From: 1-14-0-10-45-29 sp041650255
GTDB taxonomy: Archaea > Micrarchaeota > Micrarchaeia > Anstonellales > Anstonellaceae
Assembly: GCA_041650255.1 (NCBI GenBank)
Contig: JBAZLL010000007.1
Coordinates: 1 to 56,067, forward strand
Direction: 5' to 3'
DNA: 56,067 bases
Within the stretch, counting starts at the first letter, position 1. The number at the start of each line of letters is the position of its first letter. The translations under genes were made by a program, and so were the position numbers. Below are positions 43,947 through 52,979 of this stretch, one piece after another. Below the pieces are notes generated by a model. The model was given only the letters and a program-made list of their open reading frames with translations, made no database searches and was not told the origin of the DNA.

Positions 43947-44071
43947 TAGATTACAAGAATTTATAAAGGTTTTTGAAATTCCCCATAAAAAATCGAGGCA
44001 ACTTCAGTGGAAAACTACCCTTTCAAAGTCCATTTATAAAGAGCCTTCCAAGCTCTTCTTGGTGAATGAAT

Positions 44072-44245
44072 ATGTACATTGATATAGCAAATATGACATT
44101 GGAAGAAGTGAGCAAAGTGACCAGCCTTTTAGGTTCCGCAAGGATTGATGCGTATCTTAGCAAAGTGGGTGAACACGCCTATCTTTATACAGTGGATAAA
44201 GAAAGATATACACGTATCATGGAGCCCATGATGGTGGAGGTTTAA
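44072..44245 (+). CDS. 57-residue soluble mini-protein
   Basis: The ATG at 44072 has GGTGA 6 nt upstream and a TATA-like CATTTATAAAG (~44030-44040) ~37 bp upstream. The product (MYIDIANMTLEEVSKVTSLL...) is a small alpha/beta protein with a balanced charge and no low complexity, as expected of a genuine gene. It lies opposite rpoH. No family name is known to me. A 5-bp hairpin CCAAG/CTTGG (44048-44062) overlaps the ribosome-binding site and could occlude it. Confidence 0.6.
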   Translation: MYIDIANMTLEEVSKVTSLLGSARIDAYLSKVGEHAYLYTVDKERYTRIMEPMMVEV

Positions 44246-44336
44246 CCACGTCAAAAGCCAATATTTTTAGGCATTTGCACGCAATAGGATAGCCCTCTTA
44301 TCTGCTCAAAAAACAGAGAGGAGGAATTCTTGGGAA

Positions 44337-44393
44337 AGCTGTTTGTTTGTTTCACCAAACTTACCAAATATCTCTCCCAAGAAAAAACTAACT
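44337..44393. other. Long inverted repeat between the mini-protein and the caspase-like gene
   Basis: TTCTTGGGA (44337-44345) is a perfect inverted repeat of TCCCAAGAA (44385-44393). Inside, GTTTG (44351-44355) can pair with CAAAC (44366-44370), giving a nested fold. On the minus strand it is 27 nt after the caspase-like gene's stop and could act as a terminator or a 3' stabiliser; a small structured RNA is the alternative. Confidence 0.45.
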
Positions 44394-44419
44394 TTAGAAA
44401 AAATATCAAAAACAAATAG

Positions 44420-47032
44420 TTATTTTTTCAGTATAAGTTTTGTAGAACTGGATTTCCCGCTGTTTAGACTGATGATATATGCACCGGAACTAAGAGCGTT
44501 TAAGTCCAACTGCAAATTATGCGCCCCGGCTTCAAAAAAACCGGCATTGGACATTTGATAAACTTCTTTTCCCTGTAGATTATACACATAAATACCAAGA
44601 TTTCCAGGCGAGGCTATTCTAAAAAACAGCTCGCTTGAAGCTTGGAAATAATTGATAACTTCAAACTGATTTTGCAACTGAAAAAAGTTTGCGACAGAGG
44701 ATGCATCGCGAAAATCAAATATTTCCGTGCCTTTAGGCACATATTTTACATTGCTAAATTGAGGATTGCCAGACGTATCGTAGGTTATGTCCAAGTATAT
44801 GTTGCTTATTTCTTTTGAAGGTGCATACGCAAGAGAATGAGTATGCCGGGCAAAGAATTTTGCAATTGGCTCGGTTCCATTTTGACCTTGCGCACCGGTA
44901 AGACAGGAAAGAAATATCCATTGCGAGCGGTAAAAATATTTTGCGCCCAAACTGTCCAAAAGTTCTGCATCAAAAAGATCGATGCGCTCACTCAACACGC
45001 TTTGGACTTTATTGTCCCCGTTATACGCAAGATAATGACGATATGAAAAATCATTCGGGTTGTATCGGTTGCTGGAACCTGGCAAAATATTTAGGAAAAT
45101 GTTGCTTTGATTTCCATGGCCAACAACCACACCGTAATTTATTTTGTTGTTTGAAATGTCACCATTGTATGCCCTTGAAAAAAAGGAGTTGAACAACGGG
45201 ATAAGTAATGTGTCGTAACCCGGCTCAAATACGCGAATGTCAAAATCCTTGAGATTTATTTTGTTGTTTGCATAAAATGAAAAAAAGTTTGCCCCATTAT
45301 GATTTCTTTTCGCGATTATTGCCGCAAGAACAGGCAAACCAGGTTTTGATGAATAGGAAGTATATTGATGTGCAAGAAGATCATAGGGATATTGGCTAAA
45401 ACGGGTTATGTGAGTTGCATCAAATATTTTTTGTATCACATCTGGTTTTGCAAGACTGTCTGAGATATCTATTGCCTGCATAAGGTCCTTGTAATTTTGA
45501 AAGACTGCTCCGTTTTCCCATTGAGGGGAAACGTCTATCATCTTATGCAAAAGCTCTTTGCTTATGTTAAACGATTTTGCAAACGAAGGAAGGAAAAATT
45601 GTTTTTGCACACAAGACTGATATGATAATGAAAGGCAAAAAATAGCATCGGGACACGAATAACTTTTCATATTGCCAAGCATACTATCAAGTTTCAAAAC
45701 CCATTGCGAAGAAGAAGGGTCAAGGTCCTCTTTTTGCATTGCACCAAGCAAAGGAATGACCATAGTATGATAAGATTTTGAGGGGGGATTGCCGGAGCCA
45801 TCAAGATTATCGAGGTAATTTAACATCATGCCCTGGCAATTTTTGTTAAAATCATCAGAATAATTTATGGCATATGCACAAAGAATTGAAAGTGAACCGC
45901 TTGCATCTTGCCGGATTGCATCCGAAAAAAGAAAATCGCGGAATATTTTCAAGTTTTGCTCTTGTAGCCGCGCCCCGTAATACAACACCTTGCAAGCAAG
46001 CGCATAAGATGGAACATTTGTTTGGGATAGCTCAAAGGAGATTTGTATTAAACGGGTGGTTGTACTATCTGAAACGATGCAATTTGGCCTTGTTTTTCCC
46101 TCGGATAAAAAGTTTGAGATTATTATCAGAAGGTTTTTTTGCAATAGGGCATCATCCTTATTGGCAAGCAAATATTCTGCGAAAGCCATTGTCAATTCGT
46201 TTACATATTTGCTTTGAATCGGGCGTTCATATATGCTCAGACCATTGCTATCCTTAACTGCGATATAATCCAAACCGTAAATATCCGAAAAGAAAACGGC
46301 ACTATCTGCACATGCAGAGGAAAGTGAATTTATTATGCCGCGATTTTTATCATCGAGGAAATTTAGCATGAATTCATTTTGCCATGGATCGTTCGCAGTA
46401 GAAAAAATATATGCGGAAAAATAATCTTCATTTATTTCTAGATTGAGTGCATTACACGAAAGTAGTTGGAATATGTCATAATTATTTTGGCTTAACGTCT
46501 TTTCGGATGCAATTTCATCAAGAATGGAAATACTTATACTTGTAGAAAAAAATGATTTTAGTACTTCGGAACGATGGGCATAATCTACATCTTCATTAAG
46601 CACAAGTTCGCGAAGTTGGGCACGAGTGCCTGAATCATCGAGTGAATGGTAATAATATTTTCCAACTTGAGACAAGCATTCACTGGAGGCGTATGAAAGT
46701 TCCATCTTAAGAAGAGAGGACTCCATTGAACCGGTTTTTTTAAAACAACTAAAGAGAGTGTCGGATATTTCTTTTCTGAGATTTTGTGGGATTTCAAACC
46801 TAAGCGAATCCACCAAATCATATAGAGTATACAAACTGGTACAAGAGGTTTGATCTGCTTTACTTATTGACTTGAGCAAATCATGAATTTGCTCTTGTGA
46901 TGAGTATATGAATTTTTCAATATTTTGCAATTGCTTGACTGATTGCGCATCCGCAAGCGGAGGCATAAAAAATGGAGCGACCACTGATGAAAAAACGACT
47001 GCAAGCTTTTTCAAATTCATGCGCATTTGCAT
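44420..47032 (-). CDS. Secreted caspase-fold-like protein with type-A sorting-like C-terminal domain
   Basis: 870 residues from the ATG at 47032; GTTATAATATATG lies 26 bp upstream, so the longer frame from 47053 is not needed. The signal peptide is KKLAVVFSSVVAPFFMPPLADA. A long helical-repeat region spans ~25-600. A module at ~600-780 has the His and Cys pattern of clan CD cysteine peptidases: GVVVGHGNQ with H639 and WIFLSCLTGAQ with C710. The last ~70 residues (GNLGIYVYNLQGKEVYQM...GAHNLQLDLNALSSGAYIISL...TKLILKK) match the type-A sorting domain of Bacteroidetes secreted proteins, or a FlgD-like Ig fold. The peptidase call rests on two motifs and is moderate. Its closest history may be bacterial. 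Confidence 0.6.
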   Translation of the reverse strand: MQMRMNLKKLAVVFSSVVAPFFMPPLADAQSVKQLQNIEKFIYSSQEQIHDLLKSISKADQTSCTSLYTLYDLVDSLRFEIPQNLRKEISDTLFSCFKKTGSMESSLLKMELSYASSECLSQVGKYYYHSLDDSGTRAQLRELVLNEDVDYAHRSEVLKSFFSTSISISILDEIASEKTLSQNNYDIFQLLSCNALNLEINEDYFSAYIFSTANDPWQNEFMLNFLDDKNRGIINSLSSACADSAVFFSDIYGLDYIAVKDSNGLSIYERPIQSKYVNELTMAFAEYLLANKDDALLQKNLLIIISNFLSEGKTRPNCIVSDSTTTRLIQISFELSQTNVPSYALACKVLYYGARLQEQNLKIFRDFLFSDAIRQDASGSLSILCAYAINYSDDFNKNCQGMMLNYLDNLDGSGNPPSKSYHTMVIPLLGAMQKEDLDPSSSQWVLKLDSMLGNMKSYSCPDAIFCLSLSYQSCVQKQFFLPSFAKSFNISKELLHKMIDVSPQWENGAVFQNYKDLMQAIDISDSLAKPDVIQKIFDATHITRFSQYPYDLLAHQYTSYSSKPGLPVLAAIIAKRNHNGANFFSFYANNKINLKDFDIRVFEPGYDTLLIPLFNSFFSRAYNGDISNNKINYGVVVGHGNQSNIFLNILPGSSNRYNPNDFSYRHYLAYNGDNKVQSVLSERIDLFDAELLDSLGAKYFYRSQWIFLSCLTGAQGQNGTEPIAKFFARHTHSLAYAPSKEISNIYLDITYDTSGNPQFSNVKYVPKGTEIFDFRDASSVANFFQLQNQFEVINYFQASSELFFRIASPGNLGIYVYNLQGKEVYQMSNAGFFEAGAHNLQLDLNALSSGAYIISLNSGKSSSTKLILKK

Positions 47033-47227
47033 GGGTATATATTGAAAATACATATATTATAACTTGCGTGATGGGGCTGGTGAGGCGAGTGTGCATAATA
47101 CTGACATCAATATTAACACAATTAATCAAGACTGTCTCCATTTAACAAAACAAAAAATTTATTCCGATTCTCAATACTTCATCTTTTTAAATATCCTAAG
47201 ATGAAATTAAATTCTGGAGGCTTACTT

Positions 47228-49240
47228 ATGCAAGATTTCAAGACTACAGCCGAGATAAAAATACCAAAAAAGTTAATTGACCAAGTAATCGGTCAGGACA
47301 AGGCAGTAAAAATTATCAAGAAAGCCGCGAACCAGCGAAGACACGTACTTATGATTGGCTCTCCTGGAACCGGAAAGTCAATGCTTGCACAGGCAATGGC
47401 GGAGCTTATGCCAGCCGCAAGTTTGCAGGATGTTCTTGTTTATCCAAATCCCAACGACGAAAATAAACCGCTTGTGAGAGTTGTCCCCACCTATCCGAGC
47501 GAACACGATCTCAAAAAAGACCCGAGCCTTGCGGCAGTATATATGCAGGCGCAGGCTGCAAGAATGAAATTTGGAATGCAAAAAGGCGAGCCGAGAATTG
47601 AAATTCCGATCGTTACAACTGCAGGCGCAGGAAGAATGATTCATCAAAACGCAAGAAACCGCAGTATGCTTCCGTCAACAGACAAAGGACCCTCGGCAGG
47701 AATAATGTTTTTGCTTGGGTTCATGATGATTCTCATTTTCCTAAATATAATGGGAATGCTAAACGACGAGAACAAATGGTTTGTGCTGGCGGCATTAGGC
47801 GGCTTTGGAATACTTTTCCTTATGTGGAGATTCACAAATACATTAGGCAAACGAATGGGAATTATGGACCAGCACAACGAGCCAAAACTCATTGTCGATA
47901 ATACAGGGCTTCACGCGGCCCCATTCATTGACGCAACAGGAAACAAGGCGGGTGCATTGCTCGGAGATGTAAAACACGACCCACTGCAATCGGGTGGATT
48001 GGGAACTCCGGCGCATTTGCGAGTTGAATCCGGCGCAGTGCACCGTTCAAACAAGGGTGTATTGTTTATTGACGAGATGGCATCGCTGAAGATGAGATGG
48101 CAACAGGAATTGCTTACTGCTATGCAGGAGAAAAAATATCCCATAACCGGACAATCGGAAATGAGCTCAGGCGCAATTGTAAAAACCGAGCCGGTGCCAT
48201 GCGATTTTGTTCTTGTGGCGGCGGGAAATGTAATGGACATGAAATATATGCATCCTGCAATGCGCTCAAGAATTCGCGGTTCTGGATATGAAGTATATAT
48301 GGAAGACACAATGGAAGACAACGAAGAAAATGAAAACATGCTTGTGAGATTTGTCGCGCAGGAGATTGCAAAAGACGGCAAGATTTCGCATTTTGGCAAA
48401 GATGCGGTAATTGAAATAATAATGGAAGCAAGAAGAAAAGCCGGCAGAAAGAAAAGGCTCACGCTAAATTTGCGAGAGTTGGGCGGACTTGTGCGCGCGG
48501 CAGGAGATATAGCACGCGAAGAAAACGCCGAGATAGTAAAGGAAGAGCATGTTAGGCGGGCAAAGGGGCTTGCACTCACGATGGAGCAACAGATGAGCTC
48601 CCGCTACATTGAAGTGAAAAAGGAATACGAAGTATTTACAACAAAGGGATTTGCAATTGGCAAAGTAAACGGTCTGGCAGTTCTCGGCGATGGCTCGTCC
48701 GGGCTTGTATTGCCAATAGTTGCAGAAGTAACTCCTGCGGCAAGCAAGAACGAAGGAAAACTTATTGCGACCGGAAAGCTTGGTGCGATTGCAAAAGAGG
48801 CTGTTGAAAATGTTTCGGCAATCATCAAGAAACATATTGGAAAAAACGTCGCGTCTTATGATGTGCATGTGCAATTTTTGCAAACCTATGAGGGAGTGGA
48901 AGGCGATTCCGCATCCATTTCAATTGCGGTGGCAATGCTTTCTGCAATGGAAGAGATACCGATTAGGCAGGACATTGCAATGACTGGCTCGCTTTCGGTT
49001 CGTGGAGATGTGTTGCCTATTGGCGGCGCAACTGCCAAGACGGAAGCTGCTATTGAAGCAGGAGTTAAGGAAGTGGTCGTGCCAAGGAAAAATGCGGCTG
49101 ACATTTACCTGCCTCCGGACCTTGTCAATAAAGTGAAGATAATTCCAGTTGACAGCCTTGTAGATGTGTTAAAAATTGCACTGAAGGACGGGGCAGATAA
49201 AGAGAGAATTATCAAAAAGATTGGAAAGACGATAAAATAG
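47228..49240 (+). CDS. lonB: Membrane-bound ATP-dependent protease LonB
   Basis: 670 residues from the ATG at 47228, with GGAGG 7 nt upstream. AAA+ domain: Walker A GSPGTGKS (44-51), Walker B VLFIDEMASL. Two membrane helices inserted in the ATPase domain (LLGFMMILIFLNIMGML and WFVLAALGGFGILFLMW) are the archaeal LonB hallmark. The C-terminal protease domain has the Ser-Lys dyad: Ser in EGDSASISIAVA and Lys in GGATAKTEAA. It degrades unfolded and membrane proteins from the cytoplasmic face. A terminator follows at 49322-49350. Confidence 0.96.
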   Translation: MQDFKTTAEIKIPKKLIDQVIGQDKAVKIIKKAANQRRHVLMIGSPGTGKSMLAQAMAELMPAASLQDVLVYPNPNDENKPLVRVVPTYPSEHDLKKDPSLAAVYMQAQAARMKFGMQKGEPRIEIPIVTTAGAGRMIHQNARNRSMLPSTDKGPSAGIMFLLGFMMILIFLNIMGMLNDENKWFVLAALGGFGILFLMWRFTNTLGKRMGIMDQHNEPKLIVDNTGLHAAPFIDATGNKAGALLGDVKHDPLQSGGLGTPAHLRVESGAVHRSNKGVLFIDEMASLKMRWQQELLTAMQEKKYPITGQSEMSSGAIVKTEPVPCDFVLVAAGNVMDMKYMHPAMRSRIRGSGYEVYMEDTMEDNEENENMLVRFVAQEIAKDGKISHFGKDAVIEIIMEARRKAGRKKRLTLNLRELGGLVRAAGDIAREENAEIVKEEHVRRAKGLALTMEQQMSSRYIEVKKEYEVFTTKGFAIGKVNGLAVLGDGSSGLVLPIVAEVTPAASKNEGKLIATGKLGAIAKEAVENVSAIIKKHIGKNVASYDVHVQFLQTYEGVEGDSASISIAVAMLSAMEEIPIRQDIAMTGSLSVRGDVLPIGGATAKTEAAIEAGVKEVVVPRKNAADIYLPPDLVNKVKIIPVDSLVDVLKIALKDGADKERIIKKIGKTIK

Positions 49241-49321
49241 GAAAATAAATTCAAAAATAGAAAATACAGAAACAAAAAAATGCAATCCATAAAAAAAATA
49301 AACAACAAAATTTTGATGGTG

Positions 49322-49350
49322 GCTCGGATGAAAAACCGAGCAAGTTTTTT
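49322..49350 (+). terminator. Intrinsic terminator after lonB
   Basis: GCTCGG (49322-49327) pairs with CCGAGC (49336-49341), followed by AAG and six T residues (49345-49350), then a long T-rich run. It lies ~80 nt after the lonB stop. Confidence 0.75.
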
Positions 49351-49478
49351 ATTATTTTTTTTTTGTTTTGAGTTTTTGAGTAGTTGTTTTTTATTTTAAT
49401 TATTTTTTAGCCTAGATTCTGGTTCTGCTTTAGTAATTAATCAAAAAAGAGGGAATAAACAATATAGAAAATATCCGA

Positions 49479-50717
49479 TCAGTGCGAAACGATTATCTTA
49501 TCCCCAACGCTCTCGATGGAATCAAGCGACACCATGAACTTTTGACCTAAAGGCGATTTCACCGCCAATGCGTTCACTTGCGGATCCACTCCGAGCACTT
49601 TGCCCATATAGTTTCCGCCGATGCTTAGGACTTCTTTCCCGGTGACTTTTAGTTTGAGAACAACTCGCCTGCGTATTTCCTGCAAAATTGATATTGACGC
49701 AAAGCCCATAATCACTGCCGAAAGAAGAATGAATACAAGATCACTGAAATACACATATGGGTAGGTATCATTTACAATCCAGTTTGCACCGGAAATAAAT
49801 ACAAGCCAGAAAAGAACAGTAAATACTGCGTACAATCCGTATTTTACAACTTCAATTTTTCGCTTTTCCATCAGCAAATCAATCACTTTGCCAGATACCA
49901 TCATAAGAATTGCCCAAGGAAGCAAAAGCAATACGCTTCGCAAAGCCATTGCAATTGTTTTGGCCGGATTTGAAGATATGTCCGCGGCACCTTGTACAAG
50001 AGACTGATAACCCGACCATATTGAAATTACGATTATCAACATCGCCGGCAAATAAAGCACAAGAGAAATTTTCTCCACGCTAAACTTGAATGAAGATATC
50101 GTTTTTATAAGAAGCTCTTCTATTCCGGATGCTTTGAGTATAAGATAAACTGAAATTATTGCAACTGGAACTTCGAACCCCCAGTTAAGAACGCGCGAAA
50201 GCACAAAAAGTATTCCGATAAGCGCGGGCACGCCAAATATCATGCGGGCATAATATGGCTCTTTTAATTTTTCCAAAATTACAAAATAAGTTTTTTCAAG
50301 CTCTTGCGCCTGCTTCATTACAAGCACTTCGACAGAATCTATTTTGAGCCGGGATTGAATTATCGGGAGAACGGACTCGTCGGATGCGCCATCAGACACA
50401 AACACGCAGGACTCGCAGGGAAATTCCGCCAATATTCTATCAAGCTGTTCAGAAATCGCCTCGTCCGCAACATAGCCCAAAGAGGCAGAGCCGGTAAGTG
50501 TTGCCACCTGTACATTGTGCTCGCCCGAGAGTTTGTCATAAATTGAAATTGCCTTGAAAATTGCGTTTGAATCCACATCTGCAGGATCCACTACTGCCAG
50601 CTTGATTGCGGCATTCAGATTTGCTTCTCGCCCGATTATTGGCCCGGAAACTCCCGCCTTGTCATAAAGGTCGTTGTCGCGGTCAACACAGAGTACAAGC
50701 TTTGGCTTTTTTAGCAT
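49479..50717 (-). CDS. DUF373 family membrane protein
   Basis: 412 residues from the ATG at 50717; ATTTAAATACT is 26 bp upstream (leaderless). The N-terminal ~150 residues are a soluble domain starting LVLCVDRDNDLYDKAG with GASDESVLPIIQSR, a Rossmann/TOPRIM-like acidic pattern. The following ~230 residues hold about six membrane helices, and a small beta domain ends the chain. This domain arrangement is the archaeal DUF373 family. Its biochemical role is not known. It is divergent from csl4. Confidence 0.8.
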   Translation of the reverse strand: MLKKPKLVLCVDRDNDLYDKAGVSGPIIGREANLNAAIKLAVVDPADVDSNAIFKAISIYDKLSGEHNVQVATLTGSASLGYVADEAISEQLDRILAEFPCESCVFVSDGASDESVLPIIQSRLKIDSVEVLVMKQAQELEKTYFVILEKLKEPYYARMIFGVPALIGILFVLSRVLNWGFEVPVAIISVYLILKASGIEELLIKTISSFKFSVEKISLVLYLPAMLIIVISIWSGYQSLVQGAADISSNPAKTIAMALRSVLLLLPWAILMMVSGKVIDLLMEKRKIEVVKYGLYAVFTVLFWLVFISGANWIVNDTYPYVYFSDLVFILLSAVIMGFASISILQEIRRRVVLKLKVTGKEVLSIGGNYMGKVLGVDPQVNALAVKSPLGQKFMVSLDSIESVGDKIIVSH

Positions 50718-50818
50718 AAGTAAAAAGAAGGACAATAAGTATTTAAATACTGGTCGTGCACCTTCTACTATAAGGACCTAGACAGGGCTTTAGGCGGATT
50801 TTAGTTTGGTGTTTAATT

Positions 50819-51394
50819 ATGGATAAAAAGCCAAGAGTAGTCACTCCCGGCGAGCATATCGGAACCGAGGAGGAATATGTCGCAGGTTCTGGCACGTTTA
50901 TAAAAGACGAAGGAATTTACTCTTCGATATTCGGGCATTTGATGGACAAAGACCGCACACTGAGCGTGTCTGCAAATGCACAGGTAACAACGCCGTCTAT
51001 CGGGGCAAAAATAATCGGAAGAATAGAGGCAATAATAGATCCGATTGCGATTGTCAGTATAGAAAAAATTGAAGATGGAACAAATATGCGCTTCTCAAAT
51101 TCGGGCGCGAGATTTATACTCAAAGCCCCCAACATCAAAAAGGGATATGTGAAAAGTGTCCGTGATGAATACAAAATCGGGGACATCATAAGAGCTAAAA
51201 TAATAACCGAAAGCAATGGAGAATATCATCTCTCCACGGAAGACGATGATTGCGGTTGCATAAAGGCATTCGCATCTGGTCCGCAAGATAAAAGATATGC
51301 ACTCATAAAAACCGCATCGGGGCTTGTAAATTCGCAATGCCCGGACAAAAAAGAGAATCGGAAGATGGCGGCAGATTATTATACAAAAGAATAG
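50819..51394 (+). CDS. csl4: Exosome subunit Csl4, zinc ribbon degraded
   Basis: 191 residues. N-terminal domain: PRVVTPGEHIGTEEEYVAGSGTF. S1 RNA-binding domain at ~60-140: GAKIIGRIEAIIDPIAIVSI...RDEYKIGDIIRAKII. The C-terminal domain of Csl4 is normally a zinc ribbon (two CxxC pairs). Here the first pair position reads FASGP (A152, P155) and the second CPDK (C174 kept, K177), so zinc binding is unlikely. Csl4 caps the RNA exosome and recruits substrates. GGTG precedes the ATG. rpoL follows after 20 nt, an arrangement common in archaea. Confidence 0.9.
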   Translation: MDKKPRVVTPGEHIGTEEEYVAGSGTFIKDEGIYSSIFGHLMDKDRTLSVSANAQVTTPSIGAKIIGRIEAIIDPIAIVSIEKIEDGTNMRFSNSGARFILKAPNIKKGYVKSVRDEYKIGDIIRAKIITESNGEYHLSTEDDDCGCIKAFASGPQDKRYALIKTASGLVNSQCPDKKENRKMAADYYTKE

Positions 51395-51414
51395 GAATTA
51401 TTGCAGGTGTGTTT

Positions 51415-51693
51415 ATGGAATTAAAAATCAGAAAGCAAGAAGCGCACTATCTTGAAATCGAGCTTGTCGGCGAGGATATTGCATTTGCAGAATCAATAAA
51501 AGAAATTTTGATTGAAAACAAGGATGTTGAATTTGCTTCGGCAACACTTGAACATCCACAGGTGGCCAGCCCGCTCATTGTATTGCGCACAAAAAGCAAG
51601 AATGCGCTTGAACTTTTGGCGGATGCGGTTGACCAGCTCAAAGAAAGCGCAGATGAATTCAAGGCGGCGCTCAAAACTGCCAAGAAAAAATAA
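51415..51693 (+). CDS. rpoL: RNA polymerase subunit L (Rpo11)
   Basis: 92 residues from the ATG at 51415, with GGTG 6 nt upstream. Conserved pattern: MELKIRKQEAHYLEIELVGEDIAFAESIKEILIEN, ATLEHPQVASPLIVLRTK, and a helical C-terminus. It dimerises with subunit D to nucleate polymerase assembly. Coupled with csl4. Confidence 0.95.
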   Translation: MELKIRKQEAHYLEIELVGEDIAFAESIKEILIENKDVEFASATLEHPQVASPLIVLRTKSKNALELLADAVDQLKESADEFKAALKTAKKK

Positions 51694-51822
51694 ATTCCAA
51701 ATTTGGCGCGGCGATGTTGCCACGCACGCGTTTTATTATTTTTCAAAATTTAATATTTTCCAAAACAGATAGTGCTTATTAAATATACCTGCACTCTAAA
51801 TTCCAAAAGATTAGGTGTACAT

Positions 51823-52905
51823 ATGGGCATAACTCAATGGCTTGCAGGAAAGAAAAAAGAGGACGCCAAAATACATTCTTCACAGGATTTTAGAAAAGAA
51901 AAAACAGGCCCTGCACCCAGAATCCCATATGTGACAGATGCGATTGCATTTCCGTATCTTGGACCGGTTTCAATATATTACATCACGCTTTTGATTTTCT
52001 TTTTCCTTTTCATCTTCACAAAATCGGGGCTTGTCGGACTTTTGGCAGGAATAAATATCGTCTTTATAGTGATGTGGGAATTTTATTCGGGCTCAAAAGA
52101 AGGAAATATAAAAAATGAATTAAAGGATACTGCAATCGCAATATTTCTCGGACTTGTAGTGTGGTTTGGCTCGGGCTTTTTACTAAATACGCCAACCCCG
52201 ATTAATGCGATTGTTTCATGCTCCATGCTTCCTGTGTACGAGAGGGGAGATATGGTTATTTTACAGGGCGGGGAAGTGAAAACACAATATTTGCAATATG
52301 CAGGCTCGCTCAACGACATAAACTTAAGCACGGTTGCATATTATCAAAATCAGTCGGTGAAAGTGAATGGCTCAATTTATTCTTATTGCTCCACTATCCC
52401 TTCGGGCTCAAGCAAAATATGCGATGCATTTAGAACCGAACCATATAATTTTTATGAAACTCACGGACCGCTAAAAATTGAATATGGCGCATGTGTGAAA
52501 TATTATTCAAAAGACGGCAAAGAGCAAATACAGCCGTGCGTGAAAAAAACATATTTTCAAGAAAAGGAAATTTCTTTTGACAAAAATGCAGAGTTAATTG
52601 TTTACCAACCCAAGAAAGGAGACGTGTATGCGCTGGTTGGAGACATTGTGCATCGAGTAAGATTTGCGATAAATGCAAGCGACGGCATAATTTACTTTAC
52701 AAAAGGGGACAACAATCCGATTTATGATTTCCAATACTATTTCCAAAGCTACAAGATGGGAAACAGCCCAGTGCAAAAGAACCAAATAAAAGGGCGCATC
52801 ATAGTGAGGATTCCCTTCCTTGGAAATTTCAAGCTGTTTATCACCCCAGATATACTTTTCTTGGATGAAGGGCAAACCGGATGCAATGCTTATTTTGTAA
52901 GCTGA
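51823..52905 (+). CDS. Signal peptidase I (S26B, ER/archaeal type)
   Basis: 360 residues from the ATG at 51823 (AGGTGT upstream). Membrane helices lie at about 50-66, 71-88 and 105-122. The catalytic serine is S134 in VSCSMLP, followed by RGDMVIL. The second catalytic residue is His277 in GDIVHRV, histidine rather than the lysine of bacterial enzymes, and TKGDNNPIYD carries the conserved aspartate. About 130 residues separate Ser from His, more than usual, including a Cys/Tyr-rich insert. It cleaves signal peptides on the outer face. A TATA-like TATTAAATATAC lies at ~51777-51788. Confidence 0.88.
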   Translation: MGITQWLAGKKKEDAKIHSSQDFRKEKTGPAPRIPYVTDAIAFPYLGPVSIYYITLLIFFFLFIFTKSGLVGLLAGINIVFIVMWEFYSGSKEGNIKNELKDTAIAIFLGLVVWFGSGFLLNTPTPINAIVSCSMLPVYERGDMVILQGGEVKTQYLQYAGSLNDINLSTVAYYQNQSVKVNGSIYSYCSTIPSGSSKICDAFRTEPYNFYETHGPLKIEYGACVKYYSKDGKEQIQPCVKKTYFQEKEISFDKNAELIVYQPKKGDVYALVGDIVHRVRFAINASDGIIYFTKGDNNPIYDFQYYFQSYKMGNSPVQKNQIKGRIIVRIPFLGNFKLFITPDILFLDEGQTGCNAYFVS

Positions 52906-52979
52906 ACAAGTTTGCATCTTAATGTGCAAATAGGCTTAAAAATTCCAAATGCGACATAGATTCGGGAAGGTGAACGTTG

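Noticed and set aside
7172..44022. 18-bp exact repeat CAGTGGAAAACTACCCTT at 7172-7189 and 44005-44022
   Set aside because: One copy is the end of the DNA glycosylase gene and the other is intergenic. A single AT-rich 18-bp match in 56 kb can occur by chance.
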